From assembly GCA_025024175.1 (NCBI GenBank), contig QCXZ01000041.1, positions 26,593,786 through 26,657,785 of the forward strand: a stretch of 64,000 nucleotides of DNA, written 5' to 3'. Shown piece by piece: positions 47,101 through 59,325 of the stretch. The number at the start of each line of letters is the position of its first letter. Position 1 is the stretch's first letter. The notes under the pieces were generated by a model. It was given only the letters and a program-made list of their open reading frames with translations, ran no database searches and had not been told where the DNA came from. Source of the stretch: Rhyzopertha dominica (Eukaryota > Arthropoda > Insecta > Coleoptera > Bostrichidae). A program made the position numbers and the translations under genes.

Positions 47101-47573
47101 TTCCAATTCCAATCAAAGCTCAGAATACTTTTTTTAGTTCATTTATATGCCCATTGGCCCATTAACTATATATTATTTACATTTTCTATATTGATAACAG
47201 TCACAGATGTAATCAAAGCGTTAATTGTTGTGTTTGTCGATGATAAAGAGAAATAGAACAAATTATTTACGAAAACTGATAAATGTAAACGGTCACTAAA
47301 TAAAAATGTCTGTAATAAACTAAAATCCAACTCAACACTAACAAGAACACTAACCACAACACAAAGCACAAGCTTACAACCGCATCTGCACACAACAGGA
47401 CAATGAATGAAATGCAAATGGAGCTGGTCAAGGGTCCTAAAACTTCGGGCTACGTCAGGCTTTAAACCGTTTGCATACCGTCCACCCCTAAACTAGCAAA
47501 ATAGGTACGGCCTGGACGAAATTCCGTTAGTGCGACTTTTTATTGCTGGGTTGAACTAAGAATGGCCGGAGTC
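44140..47573 (-). mobile_element. 3.4-kb Tc1/mariner-like transposon inserted in a LINE
   Basis: The ends are TA|GATCCTGGCCATTCTAAGTT at 44140 and, in complement, TA|GACTCCGGCCATTCTTAG at 47573; the similarity extends to GTTnAACC. Both ends are flanked by TA. The flanking LINE halves read on from each other. The interior carries a broken DDE transposase on the minus strand. A ~500-bp AT-rich region lies outside the coding part on each side. Confidence 0.75.
45245..46877 (-). pseudogene. broken DDE transposase (IS630/Tc1/mariner superfamily)
   Basis: Pieces on the minus strand occur in the expected order. They are an N-terminal helix-turn-helix-like part with AREVVYNIIQFMKEKAE (46640-46877), a KFSSPGKHRSK block (near 46600), a GTLRKVSNKLGF block (near 46370), RNIVYLDETYLH with the first catalytic D (near 45960), KGKQLVIVHAGGEAGF (near 45870) and IPNLPPRSVVVLDNASYH with the second D (near 45630). 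The C-terminal part ends near 45245 with a VKGxVASHNT-like block. Stops and shifts separate the blocks; a GT near the TLKG block could be an old intron. Not functional as it stands. Confidence 0.8.
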
Positions 47574-47575
47574 TA

Positions 47576-48440
47576 CTTCCACATATGATTAGTCTGCCTG
47601 CTGCAAAGGTGGAGTAATTGTGTAACAATTTGTAGTAATTCCATTCAGTTACCTTTTTCGTTTTCCTGAACTTTTTTTTTAGCATTATCTCTAAAATTAA
47701 TGATATATTTTACATTATCTGTTAGTCATGGAGCAGGTGGTTTAACAATTGTAGCCGTTATCAGTGGCACATGTCGGTCAAGCCCTTGCACTAGCATTTA
47801 TTTAAATATGCCTTTTTGTCATCTACATCAGGTATTAGTATTGTGATCAAAATTTCGTTAAGTTGTAAAAGTTTTATATAGTGGAGAAGTTGACTAACAA
47901 GACATAAAATTGTGGTTTCAATTAGATCATGATCAGAAAGACTACAGTTTACAACATAAGTATTTCTGAAAGTGTCCGGTTGTTACACTATAATGTGATC
48001 AATCAAAGAAAATGAATCGCCTTGGCATCTAGGCATCTCTTTTACTTTAAAAGTTGTTTTCGTGTCTTGAAGGTATTAACAGTTATTTTGTTTTTTTGTG
48101 TACCAAAATGCTGAAACTTTCCCATTACCACTTTCTGTATGTATATGAAAAAAGTTGCACTAAAATTGAATAAGAAATTCAAAAGTGTAAATCTACCATC
48201 CTTGCTGATAATTATAGTATATAGTACACAAAAATCCAAAAAACTTTTGTGTAAAACAGTTCTGCATATTTTCATTAGTGGTGAAGTTATGGAAGAAACA
48301 TGTTCTTTCGATCCACCCTGTTTGCAGTGTATCCTATCTAGGTATCATTGATCTCTATCTCACGTAACATTAATTTTAAATGGATAGCCTTCTTTACGAA
48401 AGCTTCACAAATTTCAATAGTATGTTTTCTGTAAGTACCT
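47576..48440 (-). mobile_element. CR1/jockey-like LINE, endonuclease part
   Basis: On the minus strand near 48000-47900, SLIDHIIV then VNCSLSDHDLIETTI is the end of an exonuclease-endonuclease-phosphatase (APE-type) domain of a LINE ORF2. Weaker blocks extend to about 48440. It continues into the RT part at 44137 once the DNA transposon is removed. The N-terminal half of the endonuclease and any ORF1 were not found. Confidence 0.7.
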
Positions 48441-49672
48441 CTAGGAGCTGCTAAACTTTATCCTTTTGTATTGAATATCCTGTATATTATTTCATTTCTA
48501 TATTCCTTGTTGAATTTAAAGGTGACTCTATTAACAAGACATATGGCCTATCGCTTCACATTTTGAATTATCTAAGGTTTTTTGAATTTTTTTTTTGGGA
48601 AATAAAATATATCAGACTAAAAATATAGTCAGACCGGATTTTTGCTGTTAGATTAAGCACCAAATACCATGCAATAATTTCAACCTAAAATTATAAAAAA
48701 GAAGCAAAATTTTAGGGTCCCTTGAACTTATTAAACTATCGTTCAGCTTGTTGTCTTTAATACTTGTGGAGATAAATAAGATTTTCTGTTATTTTTTGAT
48801 TTCAAGATTATGTATTTTAGTGACAAATTAAATAAACCTTGGTCATTTGTCATTACATGTTTCCTAATTTTGATGTGTGTTCAAACCATGTACATTTTGC
48901 TTAATGGCAACCTGACAATTACCATACACTAGTATATTATCTTTTGGAATCCGACTTTCTCTGGCATATATTTTTTATCACTTAAACCAGCAAAATCACT
49001 AAATCTGTCCATTGCACTGGTGGATTTATGGGGTGATAATACTATAACAAATTTTAAAAAATGCAAATTTTTATGATGTGCAGTTAAGTAATATATTTTA
49101 AATAAACATAATCTAAACATACACACATGCATTAGCTTTACTTTAGCCTTCCTTGCCTTACTCTAAATCCACCATTTGCCCATTATATGAGGGCAGAAAC
49201 ATTTACAATGTTAAAATGCTTACAGACATTTTTAAATGAAATCCAGTAACAGAATAGATAGTTTAATATCTTGATGGATGTCGGTAGCTGTTATTTTGGC
49301 CTGTTATGGGTAGTTTTTTAGCAGAGAGAAATCACCGACACTCGAACGACCAAACCTGATCTTAAAGATCTTCTCAGTTATCTCTTTCCCCATGGACAAA
49401 TTCCTGACTAGACCTTGGTGGAATGCTGTCGAAAATTCACACGCCAATTTGGCCAAGTGGACAAAACTAACAACTGTCGATTTTCATATTTTCAAAGAGG
49501 CTTCTTCAAAATTCAAGTGTTATTGCCAGAAGCCAAAACATGGTTGTCTACCATCAAAGCTTTATAATTTCTAATTGTACTTTTATGGATTCATTGTCCT
49601 TTTTTCCTGTTGAGAATAAATAAATACATGTGACTAATTTAATTTAACAAATTTATAAGTCTGTGTTTGCAG
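48441..49672. other. end of AMDHD2 intron 1, no recognised content
   Basis: AT-rich intron sequence ending in the acceptor TCTGTGTTTGCAG. The short + frame at 49392-49574 has no recognised domain. Confidence 0.55.
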
Positions 49673-49947
49673 GTGGTTTTGGGTTCGATTTTTCATACAA
49701 TACGCAAAATGTGGAGCAGGGACTTAATACAGTGGCAAAGAATATTTTAGCCCATGGAGTTACAGCATTTTGCCCAACTCTTGTGACATCTTCTGAAAAT
49801 GTATACCACCTGGTTTTACCAAAAATACATAAACGGCCTGGTGGAAGGCATGGTGCTGCAATTCTTGGTGTACATGCAGAGGGACCGTTTATTAGTAAGG
49901 ACAAAAAAGGTGCACATTCCATAGACCTAATACAAGGTTTTGATAAG
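49673..49947 (+). CDS. AMDHD2: N-acetylglucosamine-6-phosphate deacetylase, exon 2
   Basis: 275 nt, phase 1 to phase 0; the split codon G|GT restores Gly in INGGFGFDFS. It includes the conserved GVTAFCPTLVTS block and GVHAEGPFI, whose Glu is a metal ligand in the NagA family. The donor is AAG|GTACAG. It joins directly to exon 1 across the 15.4-kb transposon-filled intron. Confidence 0.94.
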
Positions 49948-51760
49948 GTACAGCAGTCTTTACCAAAAAGAACTATTCCTGCTTACTACTTTGCATGTCG
50001 AATTTCTATGAATCGATTTTTTCTGTTACTCGAATTGATGACGTGAATTATAAGTTTTCGAACTATTTTAACGATATTTTATCTCCAGAAGTCGAACTTC
50101 TGTAACTAAAACATTTATTTAATTCGAAGCTTGAAGTCAGCTGTTCGTGTTTAATGTATTTAGTTACCCATGAAAGTGTTGACAAAACATGGATACTTTG
50201 CGTTTAGTTATATGTTCCATGAAGTATAACTCATTCTGATGCTTACGCTATAACAGCATAATCCTCGCCTCGACCAGAAAGACATACACATGCGTAATGT
50301 GAATGTTGTTGATGGAAAAAACAGTAAAACGTAAAAATTAAAACTTTTGGTTGTTGGTAAAGCAAAGAGATTGCGACGAGTGTTAAGNCACTTGCTGTGG
50401 ATTATTACAAAATAAAAAGGTGTAGATGACAAACTAAGTTAAAACATAAGGATTATATATTTTCTACCCATTTTCTTTCCACTTTACAATCAATGGATTA
50501 GGTGATCATAAAAAAGCAACACTATAGGAAACGAATTGTATTGAAAATTTTGGCTAATCTAAATCTAGAAATTTCAATAATAATGACTGCTAGATGCTAT
50601 CAGAGGTTTCAGTAGGTTGCGGATGGCAAATGTAAAAGAAAAAAGCAATTGAAAATGTCGACGCAAAGCGGGATTTTCAACAGTTGGATTCAATTGTTGA
50701 TGATCATTGGAAGGAAGATGATCTTCTGATTTAAAATACCTCTGCATTTTTTACGAGAAACTCACCAATATGGACGACATAAAATTTGATGATTATCTAT
50801 TACAAAATTTTATTATGCTTGAGAACTGCACTCTTTGCAGACATCGTCGTTGGGGACCTCTGTCGGTTTTTAAACGCCACTAGAAGGTGGGCTACTGTTC
50901 AGATTACTGGTGCCCCCCCACAAAGGTGGGTTGGTAATGCTGTTAATTGCCAATAGATGGCACAATGTTGCCCACATAAGAATTATCACATTTCATGATC
51001 ATATTAACTTGGAGAATGAAATTTACATATCAGAATANCCTGCAGAAGAGCACATCATAGCAAACACATCGGGTGAAGGCAGTGACGTCGGTATGTATAA
51101 CATTTAATTGTTGTACGTAAAAAATGTGCTTTCTATGTGCCAAGCAGAATCTGACGGGGGTGATGAAGAGCTGATGCCTAATTTTGTTCCTACATTTCTC
51201 GATCTTGATTATTGGATTGCATGTTTTAAGAAGATTTCTGGAATCAAGAGAAAATGTTTCTGATAAAACATAAACTGCTTTAAATGTAGTAGAGGTGATA
51301 CATACCTGAAAAATGGAACTCAAAATCTCTAACAAAAGTGACAGATTATTTAAAAAATATATGAGACAAATAATACATGTGAAGTTAACATGTAGTTGAT
51401 TATGTGTGTTGTATTAGTCACGTAATTATTGCATAACTACATATTTTATAAATTTAACTGTATATAGCTACTTACTTTTTAGAAAAATTTTGACCCAAAA
51501 TTCAAATTTAATTCAGGTATTTTTATAAACTTAGATTAATTTTAATGGAGCGAAGAGTAATTTTTCCTTAATTGATGCTATAGTTGTTTATAATTATTAC
51601 TTTTTTTATTTTATTTTTATTATAAATGAATTTATTTTTCAAGGTTTCACTTTAAAATTAATAAACTTTCAAATCTAAGACGATCTTCAGGGCAACAAAT
51701 AATGAAACAAGTAAAATATGAGCTGAGTGTGGTTTGATTAAGATCTAAACAGTTGGAGTT
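49948..51760. other. AMDHD2 intron 2, first part
   Basis: No exon seen. The segment at 50500-51110 contains short + frames such as NMDDIKFDDYLLQ and ENEIYIS, which might be remnants of a DNA transposon but match nothing with confidence. Two Ns occur here. Confidence 0.4.
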
Positions 51761-51768
51761 ACATCCAA

Positions 51769-53131
51769 TAGTGTTGTTAATATTGTATTGATTCGTTACC
51801 CAGTAATCGTTGCTTCGCAGTAATCGAAGTAATCGATTACAAATTTTGAACAGTAGTCGTTATACGATTACTGCTCGAGTACCGACAGTCTCCAGCGCTG
51901 CAGCACAGCGTGGTCTTCAGTATAACGATTAATGAGTAACGACTAAAATAAAGAATAAGGAAGGAATCGATTCGAATTCGATCGGTAACGACTGCGGTAT
52001 GATACTTGAATCGATTGTAGATAAAATGGAAGGTAGTTAAAGGCCGGTAAAAGTAGTTGTAGGTAATGAAGTAAACATTCAAAAGATGGAGCTTGGAAAT
52101 AAGTTTAAAAATATTATAGTCCAGCTGAATATTTTTTATTTCGTTCCAACAGTATTTAATAATATTTGATCTGCTTCGCTTACAGTAAAAGTGAGATCAT
52201 CTGGTATAATCTTGAAATAAATAACAAAAGTTCCAGTTTATTGGGTATAATACTCTGATTAAATGATTTTTAAAGGAATACCGGAATCGTACGGAATATC
52301 ACTTGCGTAGATGTTTGTCTTTGCCTAGAAGAGTGATACCAATCGCATGCAATATTGTATTGTAATAAGTTGCAAAGATAAGGAAATATTAAGTAACGAA
52401 GCTTATCTTTACCTAAACTAAGTTTCACGCTAGCTTTTTTTAGTGTTGTGTTAGTGTCTTACTAAACGCATATGATAATTGGCTTTTATTCCCAATGTTT
52501 GTTTTTTCTCTTTAATACAACAATACCGTTAAAGAAAAAATACTCCATTTACGACTGACGCATTTGCTTAATATGTAGGTATACTTTTACTTTTGGTAGT
52601 ACTATTGTATCTCTTTAAAGGCAAAATAATTGGTACAATAAAAAAAAGTAAGGAATCTCATGTCAAATTCTGTAACAGTGCTATTTCTAACGAAAAAAAA
52701 TGTACCTATGTATTTTATGCATACATATATCTTTCAGCTTTACATACTTTATGTTTGCAGTTGGATTTTACCCACTAAAACTATATCTAGTCAGTACAGA
52801 CATCATATCAAACAAAAAATATTATCTTATTTATTTATCATTGTTTTTATTCTTAATTATATATAATTGCTTTTATTACTTATTAAATTTCAAACGCGGC
52901 TACAATAATCCTACGTGTCGGCGTGGAATACGGTACCTGCCGTAACCACGATTACTTTAGGAGTAACAATTATTAATGCAAGACTAACGTATTTTACCCG
53001 TATACTGGTATGATGGCCACACGAATGTATTAGCGCTAAGTAATCGGTAACAAATACAAAGTAACGATTACTAGTTACACCAGTAACGAGTAATCGCGAT
53101 TACATAAAAGTAATCGGATTTGACAACACTA
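51769..53131. mobile_element. 1.36-kb non-autonomous hAT-like element with exact 8-bp duplication
   Basis: TAGTGTTGT at the left end is complementary to ACAACACTA at the right. ACATCCAA flanks both sides (51761-51768 and 53132-53139). GTAATCG, GTAACG and related motifs in both orientations are crowded into the first ~260 bp and last ~170 bp. An 8-bp duplication, TAGTGTTG ends and subterminal repeats are hallmarks of hAT elements. There is no transposase; the middle is plain AT-rich DNA. Confidence 0.88.
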
Positions 53132-53499
53132 ACATCCAATATTGGCCTAGTGAATCTAATCGGAAAAATATATCCAACGCAAAATTTTGATGACATGTTA
53201 ACAGGGTGTATGGTACTACCAAAATTAGTAATCACAATGAGTTTGTTTATTGCAAAGTACTTCTAATATTAAATTTATATTGGATTGGCACTGCAGTGCT
53301 ATAAAATAGGTTCTATGTAATATTTTTTATTTGCAGTGCAATTGTTTAAGAACTTGTGCAAAATAAAATACAACCTGCCAAATGTAGGTAAGTAGTAAAT
53401 GATCTTGAAATAAATTTATCTGTAAAACAAAAAATAAATATTTAGTAGTTTAGAATTACAATTTTGATCTACAGTTTTTATAGAAAGAGTATGAAAAAT

Positions 53500-53650
53500 G
53501 CCTTACCATAATAATTTAGGAAATCTAGATATGTATTTTGGTAACTAAGCTGTGACTTCCTGTACCTCTTGAAATTCTCAGTGGAAGTGCAACATTAACA
53601 GTAAATTAGATCTGAAGAAGGAATTTTTTTGTAGAGATATAGGTATACAA
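53500..53650. repeat. copy of the terminal repeat family seen at 6661 and 21400
   Basis: CCTTACCATAATAATTTAGG matches 6661-6680. The following TATGTATTTTGG...AAGCTGTGA and TTCTCAGTGGAAGTG match 21435-21545. It is diverged and the hammerhead core is not intact. Confidence 0.5.
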
Positions 53651-54156
53651 AGAGGCTATTTGATAAATATGTTTTTATTTTACCGTTTACTTAATTTGTT
53701 TACATGTTGTCTATCATTAATGTTTTGCAGCTTACAAATGTTATGTTGGGTTATAGAAACTGTTTATTATACCAGTAGTGATTTGTTATATTGTAAAATA
53801 GATTAGGTAAATAACAATCTTTGTATTGTGATTTTTTTATGATTAAAAGTATTATTTCAATATTTATCTGTATTTTTAATCAAGAGTAATTTTGTTTGTT
53901 ACATTAATATTTATACATCACAAAATGTAGACATCTAACAATATTTAAGGAATTTTCAAAAAAGCGGCAGTTATCTGTTATCACTAGAGCGAGCCTTGTT
54001 CCCATTCTTTTTGAAATGCCATTATATTAGAATACTTAAGTGAATTGTTCTCAAGCGTTACTGTATTAAACAAAATTACTTTTAGGCCACACATAATAAA
54101 TAGTTGCATGGTTTTACTGTTTCTAATGCATTTTACTACATACTTGTTGCTTTCAG

Positions 54157-54375
54157 GGTATCGATACTGTTAAAAAAGTGTATGGAAGCCTTGAAAATAT
54201 AAAAATTGTGACACTAGCTCCAGAATTAGACAAGGGTTTCGAAGTGACACAGGCACTAACAGCGATAGGCATAACTGTGTCAGTTGGACATTCCATGGCA
54301 AATGTGGAAGATGGTGAAAGAGCAGTTGAAAGTGGGGCAACACTAATAACTCACCTATTTAATGCGATGTTACCG
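54157..54375 (+). CDS. AMDHD2: N-acetylglucosamine-6-phosphate deacetylase, exon 3
   Basis: 219 nt, exactly 73 codons, phase 0. It carries [20 protein letters not shown], the metal-ligand His in [13 protein letters not shown] and the second ligand His in THLFNAMLP. The donor is CCG|GTAAAA. It is followed by a very small intron of 55 bp. Confidence 0.95.
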
Positions 54376-54430
54376 GTAAAAACAGTTATACCGTATTCAG
54401 TAATAGCACTGATAACCTATTTTTTTTTAG

Positions 54431-54575
54431 TTCCATCATAGGGATCCTGGTTTGGTAGGATTACTTGCTTCCCCCAACATTCCTAGTAATAAAACTGTGT
54501 ATTACGGAATTATTGCGGATGGTANTCACACACATCCAGCAGCCTTGCAGATTGCATATAGAACCCACCCAGCAG
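54431..54575 (+). CDS. AMDHD2: N-acetylglucosamine-6-phosphate deacetylase, exon 4
   Basis: 145 nt, phase 0 to phase 1, behind the acceptor TTTTTTTTAG. It begins [12 protein letters not shown], directly continuing NAMLP from exon 3, and contains VYYGIIADG then the substrate-binding H in ADGxHTHPAAL. One N (54525, codon ANT) falls where relatives have Thr. The donor is GCAG|GTAATA. Confidence 0.93.
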
Positions 54576-55148
54576 GTAATAAATATTATTTCAAAGAAAG
54601 TAACCATAAGTAGAGCTTATGCAATTTTAAACAAATTTGAGAACCCGGGCAGTCATTCAATAATTTTGCATTAGATGTCACTAATCAAATAGTTAAGGTA
54701 TATCACATACTTCATATTTTTTATTCTACATTCTAAAAGAATTAAAAACCCAAAAGTTAAGCAAATTAAAAAATTATAATGCACAATGTTCAAATTAATT
54801 TATTACTTATATAAATGGCTATGGTAATATACCATCTTATCAAATCATATACAAGTCTTGATGCTGCTGTACTGGGTTTCAAAACATGTTTTTGTTTAAA
54901 ATTTATGTTACATACACATATAGAAGGATACAAAAATTTTAATTTGTGCAATACAAATTTGTGCAAATAATTGTATCTAAGTAATGTTACTTATTGCTGA
55001 CACTTCAAGTATTTATAAAAACATATCAGCACTGTACTGCTCATGAATTAATATGTGAATAAAACCAGTACTCAGAGATCATATTTAATGATGAACTATG
55101 TTTATAATATAGTTGTTGGTGTTTATTTTGTGGAGTCCTTCTTTGTTA
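54576..55148. other. AMDHD2 intron 4, first part
   Basis: AT-rich intron sequence, nothing recognised. Confidence 0.55.
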
Positions 55149-55402
55149 ATTTTTCTTATAGTATTTATTTGTAGGTTCTGGCTCCTTATTTTTATAAATT
55201 AAAGACACTTTCTTTAATAATATGACGTTTCGACCTATAATTTAGGTCTTTGTCGAATATTTTATTTAGTAGATTAATCTACTAAATAAAATATTCGACA
55301 AAGACCTAAATTATAGGTCGAAACGTCATATTATTAAAGAAAGTGTCTTTAATTTATAAAAATAAGGAGCCAGAACCTACAAATAAATACTATAAGAAAA
55401 AT
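55149..55402. repeat. perfect 254-bp palindrome of Penelope-type termini
   Basis: The two 127-bp arms are exact complements with no spacer; the centre is between 55275 and 55276 (AGTAGATT|AATCTACT). Each arm carries the same sequence as the end of the Penelope element at 61697-61815, including GTAGGTTCTGGCTCC and the GACCTAAATTATAGGTC hairpin followed by GAAACGTC. Inverted terminal copies are known for Penelope elements, but perfect identity could also come from a recent fold-back event or an assembly join. Confidence 0.95.
55295..55327 (+). ncRNA. hammerhead-like motif in Penelope terminus
   Basis: GACCTA/TAGGTC forms stem II with a five-base loop, followed by GAAAC-GTC as expected for hammerheads with a minimal stem III in Penelope elements. 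The upstream core reads CGACAAA where CUGANGA is expected, so the ribozyme is degenerate and probably inactive. Mirror copies: minus strand 55224-55256 and 61774-61807, plus strand 63059-63091. Confidence 0.4.
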
Positions 55403-58394
55403 ATGTTTATAATGTATACCATAATTGAAATGACTATAGTTGGTAGGGGGTTGAACTACAACAAATCGTACTGAACAATAAAAGATGTCTAATTTAAGAG
55501 CAGAAGTTGCATTTAAGGAGTAGACTATCATATTTAATATTTAAAAAATATAAAAGTTTTTTCTGACAATCTTTGGTGTATTAACTTATTTTTAAACATT
55601 GTTTATTTTATAGTTTTGTTACAAAAATATCCAATTTCAACTATTATCTAGTGGGTTACATATTTTGTACAGCTGAGAAGCATCTTGCGATTGTTGTTAT
55701 GCTATAGGCATTACTGCTTCTAAAACATAAAAAATTAAAGTGCTCCTAGCTCTCGCTCATACTTATAACTAAATTAATTTGTTTTTTGAAATATATAAAA
55801 AGTAAACAAGTAGCAGTTATAATTGTTTTTATACATTGAGCATAGAGCGTAGGTTTAAAGCAGTGGTTTTTTATACATTTTAAAAGAGGAAATGTCTATT
55901 AAGATTACGTTTAAAAAATGCTTCTTGGCTGCGATATCTGCAGGGTGAGGATTTTCCATTTGATAGAAAATTATTTTAACTGCCCACTTGCCAAACTTAT
56001 CACAGGCAAGAAAAGGTTAGGTAGCTTTAAGTAGAAATGCCAGCTGGAAGCACTCTGATTTTTGTATAGGTATGTTAGTATTAAAGACCGTTTTCAGCCA
56101 ATGGCTGAGAAAGGTAAGCAGAACGCCTTCTGGCCACCATCGAGTTGCCAAAGTCCAAAATATTGCTTTTTGATCATTTAAAATAGTGTTCTGGACATTT
56201 TGAAATATCGAGAAAGTATAATTGTAAACTAGTAAACTCTTAGCCAGAACGCTGTCTGGTCTGTCAGAATGTGACCAAAGAATGCGATTTATTTGTTACT
56301 TTGCAAATACTGCCAACTGAAAAAAGCAAACAAAAAGGTTGTTAATGGAATGAGATCACCGTGCCAAGTGGAGAGTGCGTTATGGAGAATATCGTTTCAC
56401 CCTTAATAATTAGGAACTTGCATGATTTTTTTTCACTCTAATTTCTATGTTCTTCTATGTTAGAAAAAGGCAAGTAATTGTTTTTTTTTCTTAATGTTCA
56501 TCTGTATATTAATAATAAAATCTTTTGAAAGAAATCGGCAGTTTTAAACGCTAGTTCAAACGTACCGAGATTGGCTGAATAAAAAAATTATATCACGTAA
56601 CACTAACGAGGCCCCATCCACCTAGGTCGCTCGATGCATAAAGTATGTCAAATGGAACAGTATGTGTCAAGCTGATTTCTGGCAGTAGTAAATACGCAAA
56701 TTTCTTGCACAGTGATTTGTTTATTACTGTTACTTGACGTCACCATCTGCACAGCAGTTTGTGCACGAGAATTAATCGCCTTTGGTCTAACTTCAATCTG
56801 TGAAGTTATTTAACAACCAATCACCGTAAATGAAACATTACTGAAATTGAAATTTTATTCTCTATTTTATAAGATAATTTTTTTTATGCAATTTCCTAAT
56901 TATCAAGATAAATATTTGACAAAATATACTTGAAGGGCTGAAAACCAAGACAGCTGAAGAAGTTGCTTGCCATTTTCTAGATATCTTCTGCATGTTAAAA
57001 CATTTGTCAGAGAAAAGAGAATTTGCAAACTGTTATGGTAATAAAATGTAATCGAATTATGGCTGAGCTTGAAATTGTTACATGGAAAATCATGCCATTT
57101 GCAAAGTGAGGGGTCAGTGCGGTCATACCATAATGTAAGAGAGTCATATCATAATGTAAGAGACATAGATGGAAAATGAGAAAACTGCAAAATGGTCTGA
57201 AGGACTGTGATTTAAGCAAAATAATAAAAATCATTCCCTGCATACTGAAATAACGAGAAATCCTTACGAGGCAATGTTTAGTACTGTGCAGATTCATCGT
57301 TAGATAAAGAAATTTTGTATAGTATACAAACAGAAGGGGAGTTAGAAAAGTTGCCGAATCCAAATTCAGGTGACAAGCACAATGAGAATGTATTTATTGT
57401 CTTATTTTCTTTATGTTTCATATTTGCATATGTGCATATATAAGGTTTGCACCTTCTCATTATATTTTATATTGATTGTATGCGTTTTGGCAACTATGAG
57501 AATGTCAGACTGCGTTCCAGCTTAGCAGAAGCGGCCAGTAATGAATTATTTTACAGTTTTGCTTTTAGACCATTGTGAAACATCCAGAATGCATTTGGCT
57601 TGTTTAAAATGATCAAAAAGCGATATTTTGGCCATTGGTCGAAATCCGTCTTTGATCTTAACATATACACTTTAAAAGAAGCGATGTCTAATAAGATTTT
57701 AATAAAAGAAAATGCATCATGGTTATGCTATATATAATATAAAAACAATTCTAATTGTCATATTGTTAGCTTTTTGTTCCATTGAAAAAAAAATCCTATT
57801 TAAGTATCAGTGCAGGTCAGACACACTAATTTATTTATATGTTTTAGAAGATGTAATACCTAACAAGATAATGGCAGAAGTCGAAATTGCACAATATTTG
57901 CCAATAGTTTATTATACCAAGGGTCTACTCTTAAAATACATCTTCTAAATTAGATGATTTTATTATTCGGTAAATTTACATGATTTCTATATTATTTGGT
58001 GTAACCTCTCCTTTACATGTATTTTTCAATAAGGCTTTCACTACCGTTTGGTTGTCGTTATACAGCTTCACTTGATAATTAAGCTCTGCTTATTTTTGCC
58101 CTAACTTTATTGCCACAATCCCTTTTTGGAAAGCAGTTGTAATACTGTTCAGGTTCACGCTTTCACATTGCCTGTATATGGTAGACCGTTTTCTTTAGAA
58201 TTACACTGTACAGAGTAAACAGTAAGAGATATGACACGAGAGAAAGAGATATACAAAGCGTTCTTCAGATTTGACATATTTCATTGACGCTCATATTTTG
58301 GTTATAATAATAGCTATCGAAAAAAGTATTTAAAAGTTTTCTAACTGATTCCTTCACTAGTATAAATTAATCCTTTCGGAGACAAATGGACCAT
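55403..58394. other. AMDHD2 intron 4, middle part, with a diverged repeat pair
   Basis: No exon. A ~48-bp segment at 55876-55923 (TTTTAAAAGAGGAAATGTCT...) recurs directly at 57668-57715. A block GCTTTTTGATCATTT with GCCAATGGCTG at 56090-56190 recurs inverted at 57590-57645. This suggests an old ~1.8-kb element between about 55860 and 57720, but no ORF was recognised. The remainder holds nothing identifiable. Confidence 0.4.
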
Positions 58395-58800
58395 CCTATA
58401 ATAATAATAATGATCTTTATTTTGAAATATACAGTATATAACAAAATAGTTGTCCAAAATCAATAACAAAGATTAGCTGGAAAGATAATTACATTTCAAA
58501 ATATTCTTGAAGACTATAAGGCTCTGTTCAACTAACAATTTTTTAATACATTTTTTAAAATTTGCGAATCCATTTATGGTCTTAACATTATATTGATTGA
58601 TATGCAATATTAGCGGTTCTGGTATCATAATGCAGATGATAAATTTCAAAATGTTTCTTTGTTTTTAAAACATGATATAAGACATTCATGAATGTATAAT
58701 CCATACGCTGTCATGATTGATACCTTGAATTGCTCTCTGCAGGATTCAGAATAGTATTAATCTTCTAATAAATCTGCTGGTTCTTTTTTGAATTAAAAAT
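58395..58800 (-). mobile_element. 3' tail of a CR1/jockey-like LINE
   Basis: The + strand start CCTATAATAATAATAATGAT followed by CTTTATTTTG is the reverse of AATAAAGATCATTATTATT, the LINE 3' end type seen at 42366. Minus-strand translation just inside reads NGFANFKKCIKKLLVEQSL, like the ORF2 C-terminus (F-K-x2-L-K-x-YLL). It is short and decayed. Confidence 0.55.
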
Positions 58801-59325
58801 ACTTTATGCACATTGCTGCTTTTACACCAAATATGTATATATACTCGTATGTCATTAAATTTTCTTCGCCTCTACCTATCCAAAAATGTAACAACTTATG
58901 TGCTAAAAAATTACTTTTTCATTATAAATATAATAAATATTTTTTTAATTTTAGTTTCATTACACACAGAAAACATTCCATTAAACAAGCACACCTAGGT
59001 GTCCGTGATGTTAATTTTACCATGTTTCATATATGATAATAATTATTTAGGAAAAAAACCAACATAAATCAATAATGTAGGTATTATAGGTTAATATCTT
59101 GTTTAATATGTAAACAATTGTTATTGTTTAAGATTGCACTACTCCCAATTTTAAAAATAAGAAAAGTAAAAACAAAAGAACTAAGAAAATTAAAGTTAAA
59201 GTAAGAAAAGAGCAAACAATTACAATAAATACATACAGAGTTAGTCAAAAGAATGGAGTGACTGGTTGATTTCTGCAAATATGAACTTGGCANTAAAATA
59301 TCATTAACAAAAGTTTTACTGCTAA

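Noticed and set aside
57007..57363. 118-codon minus-strand frame in AMDHD2 intron 4
   Set aside because: Contains an internal near-repeat (HYDMTLLHYGMT) from a short DNA duplication at 57120-57165; no protein similarity recognised.
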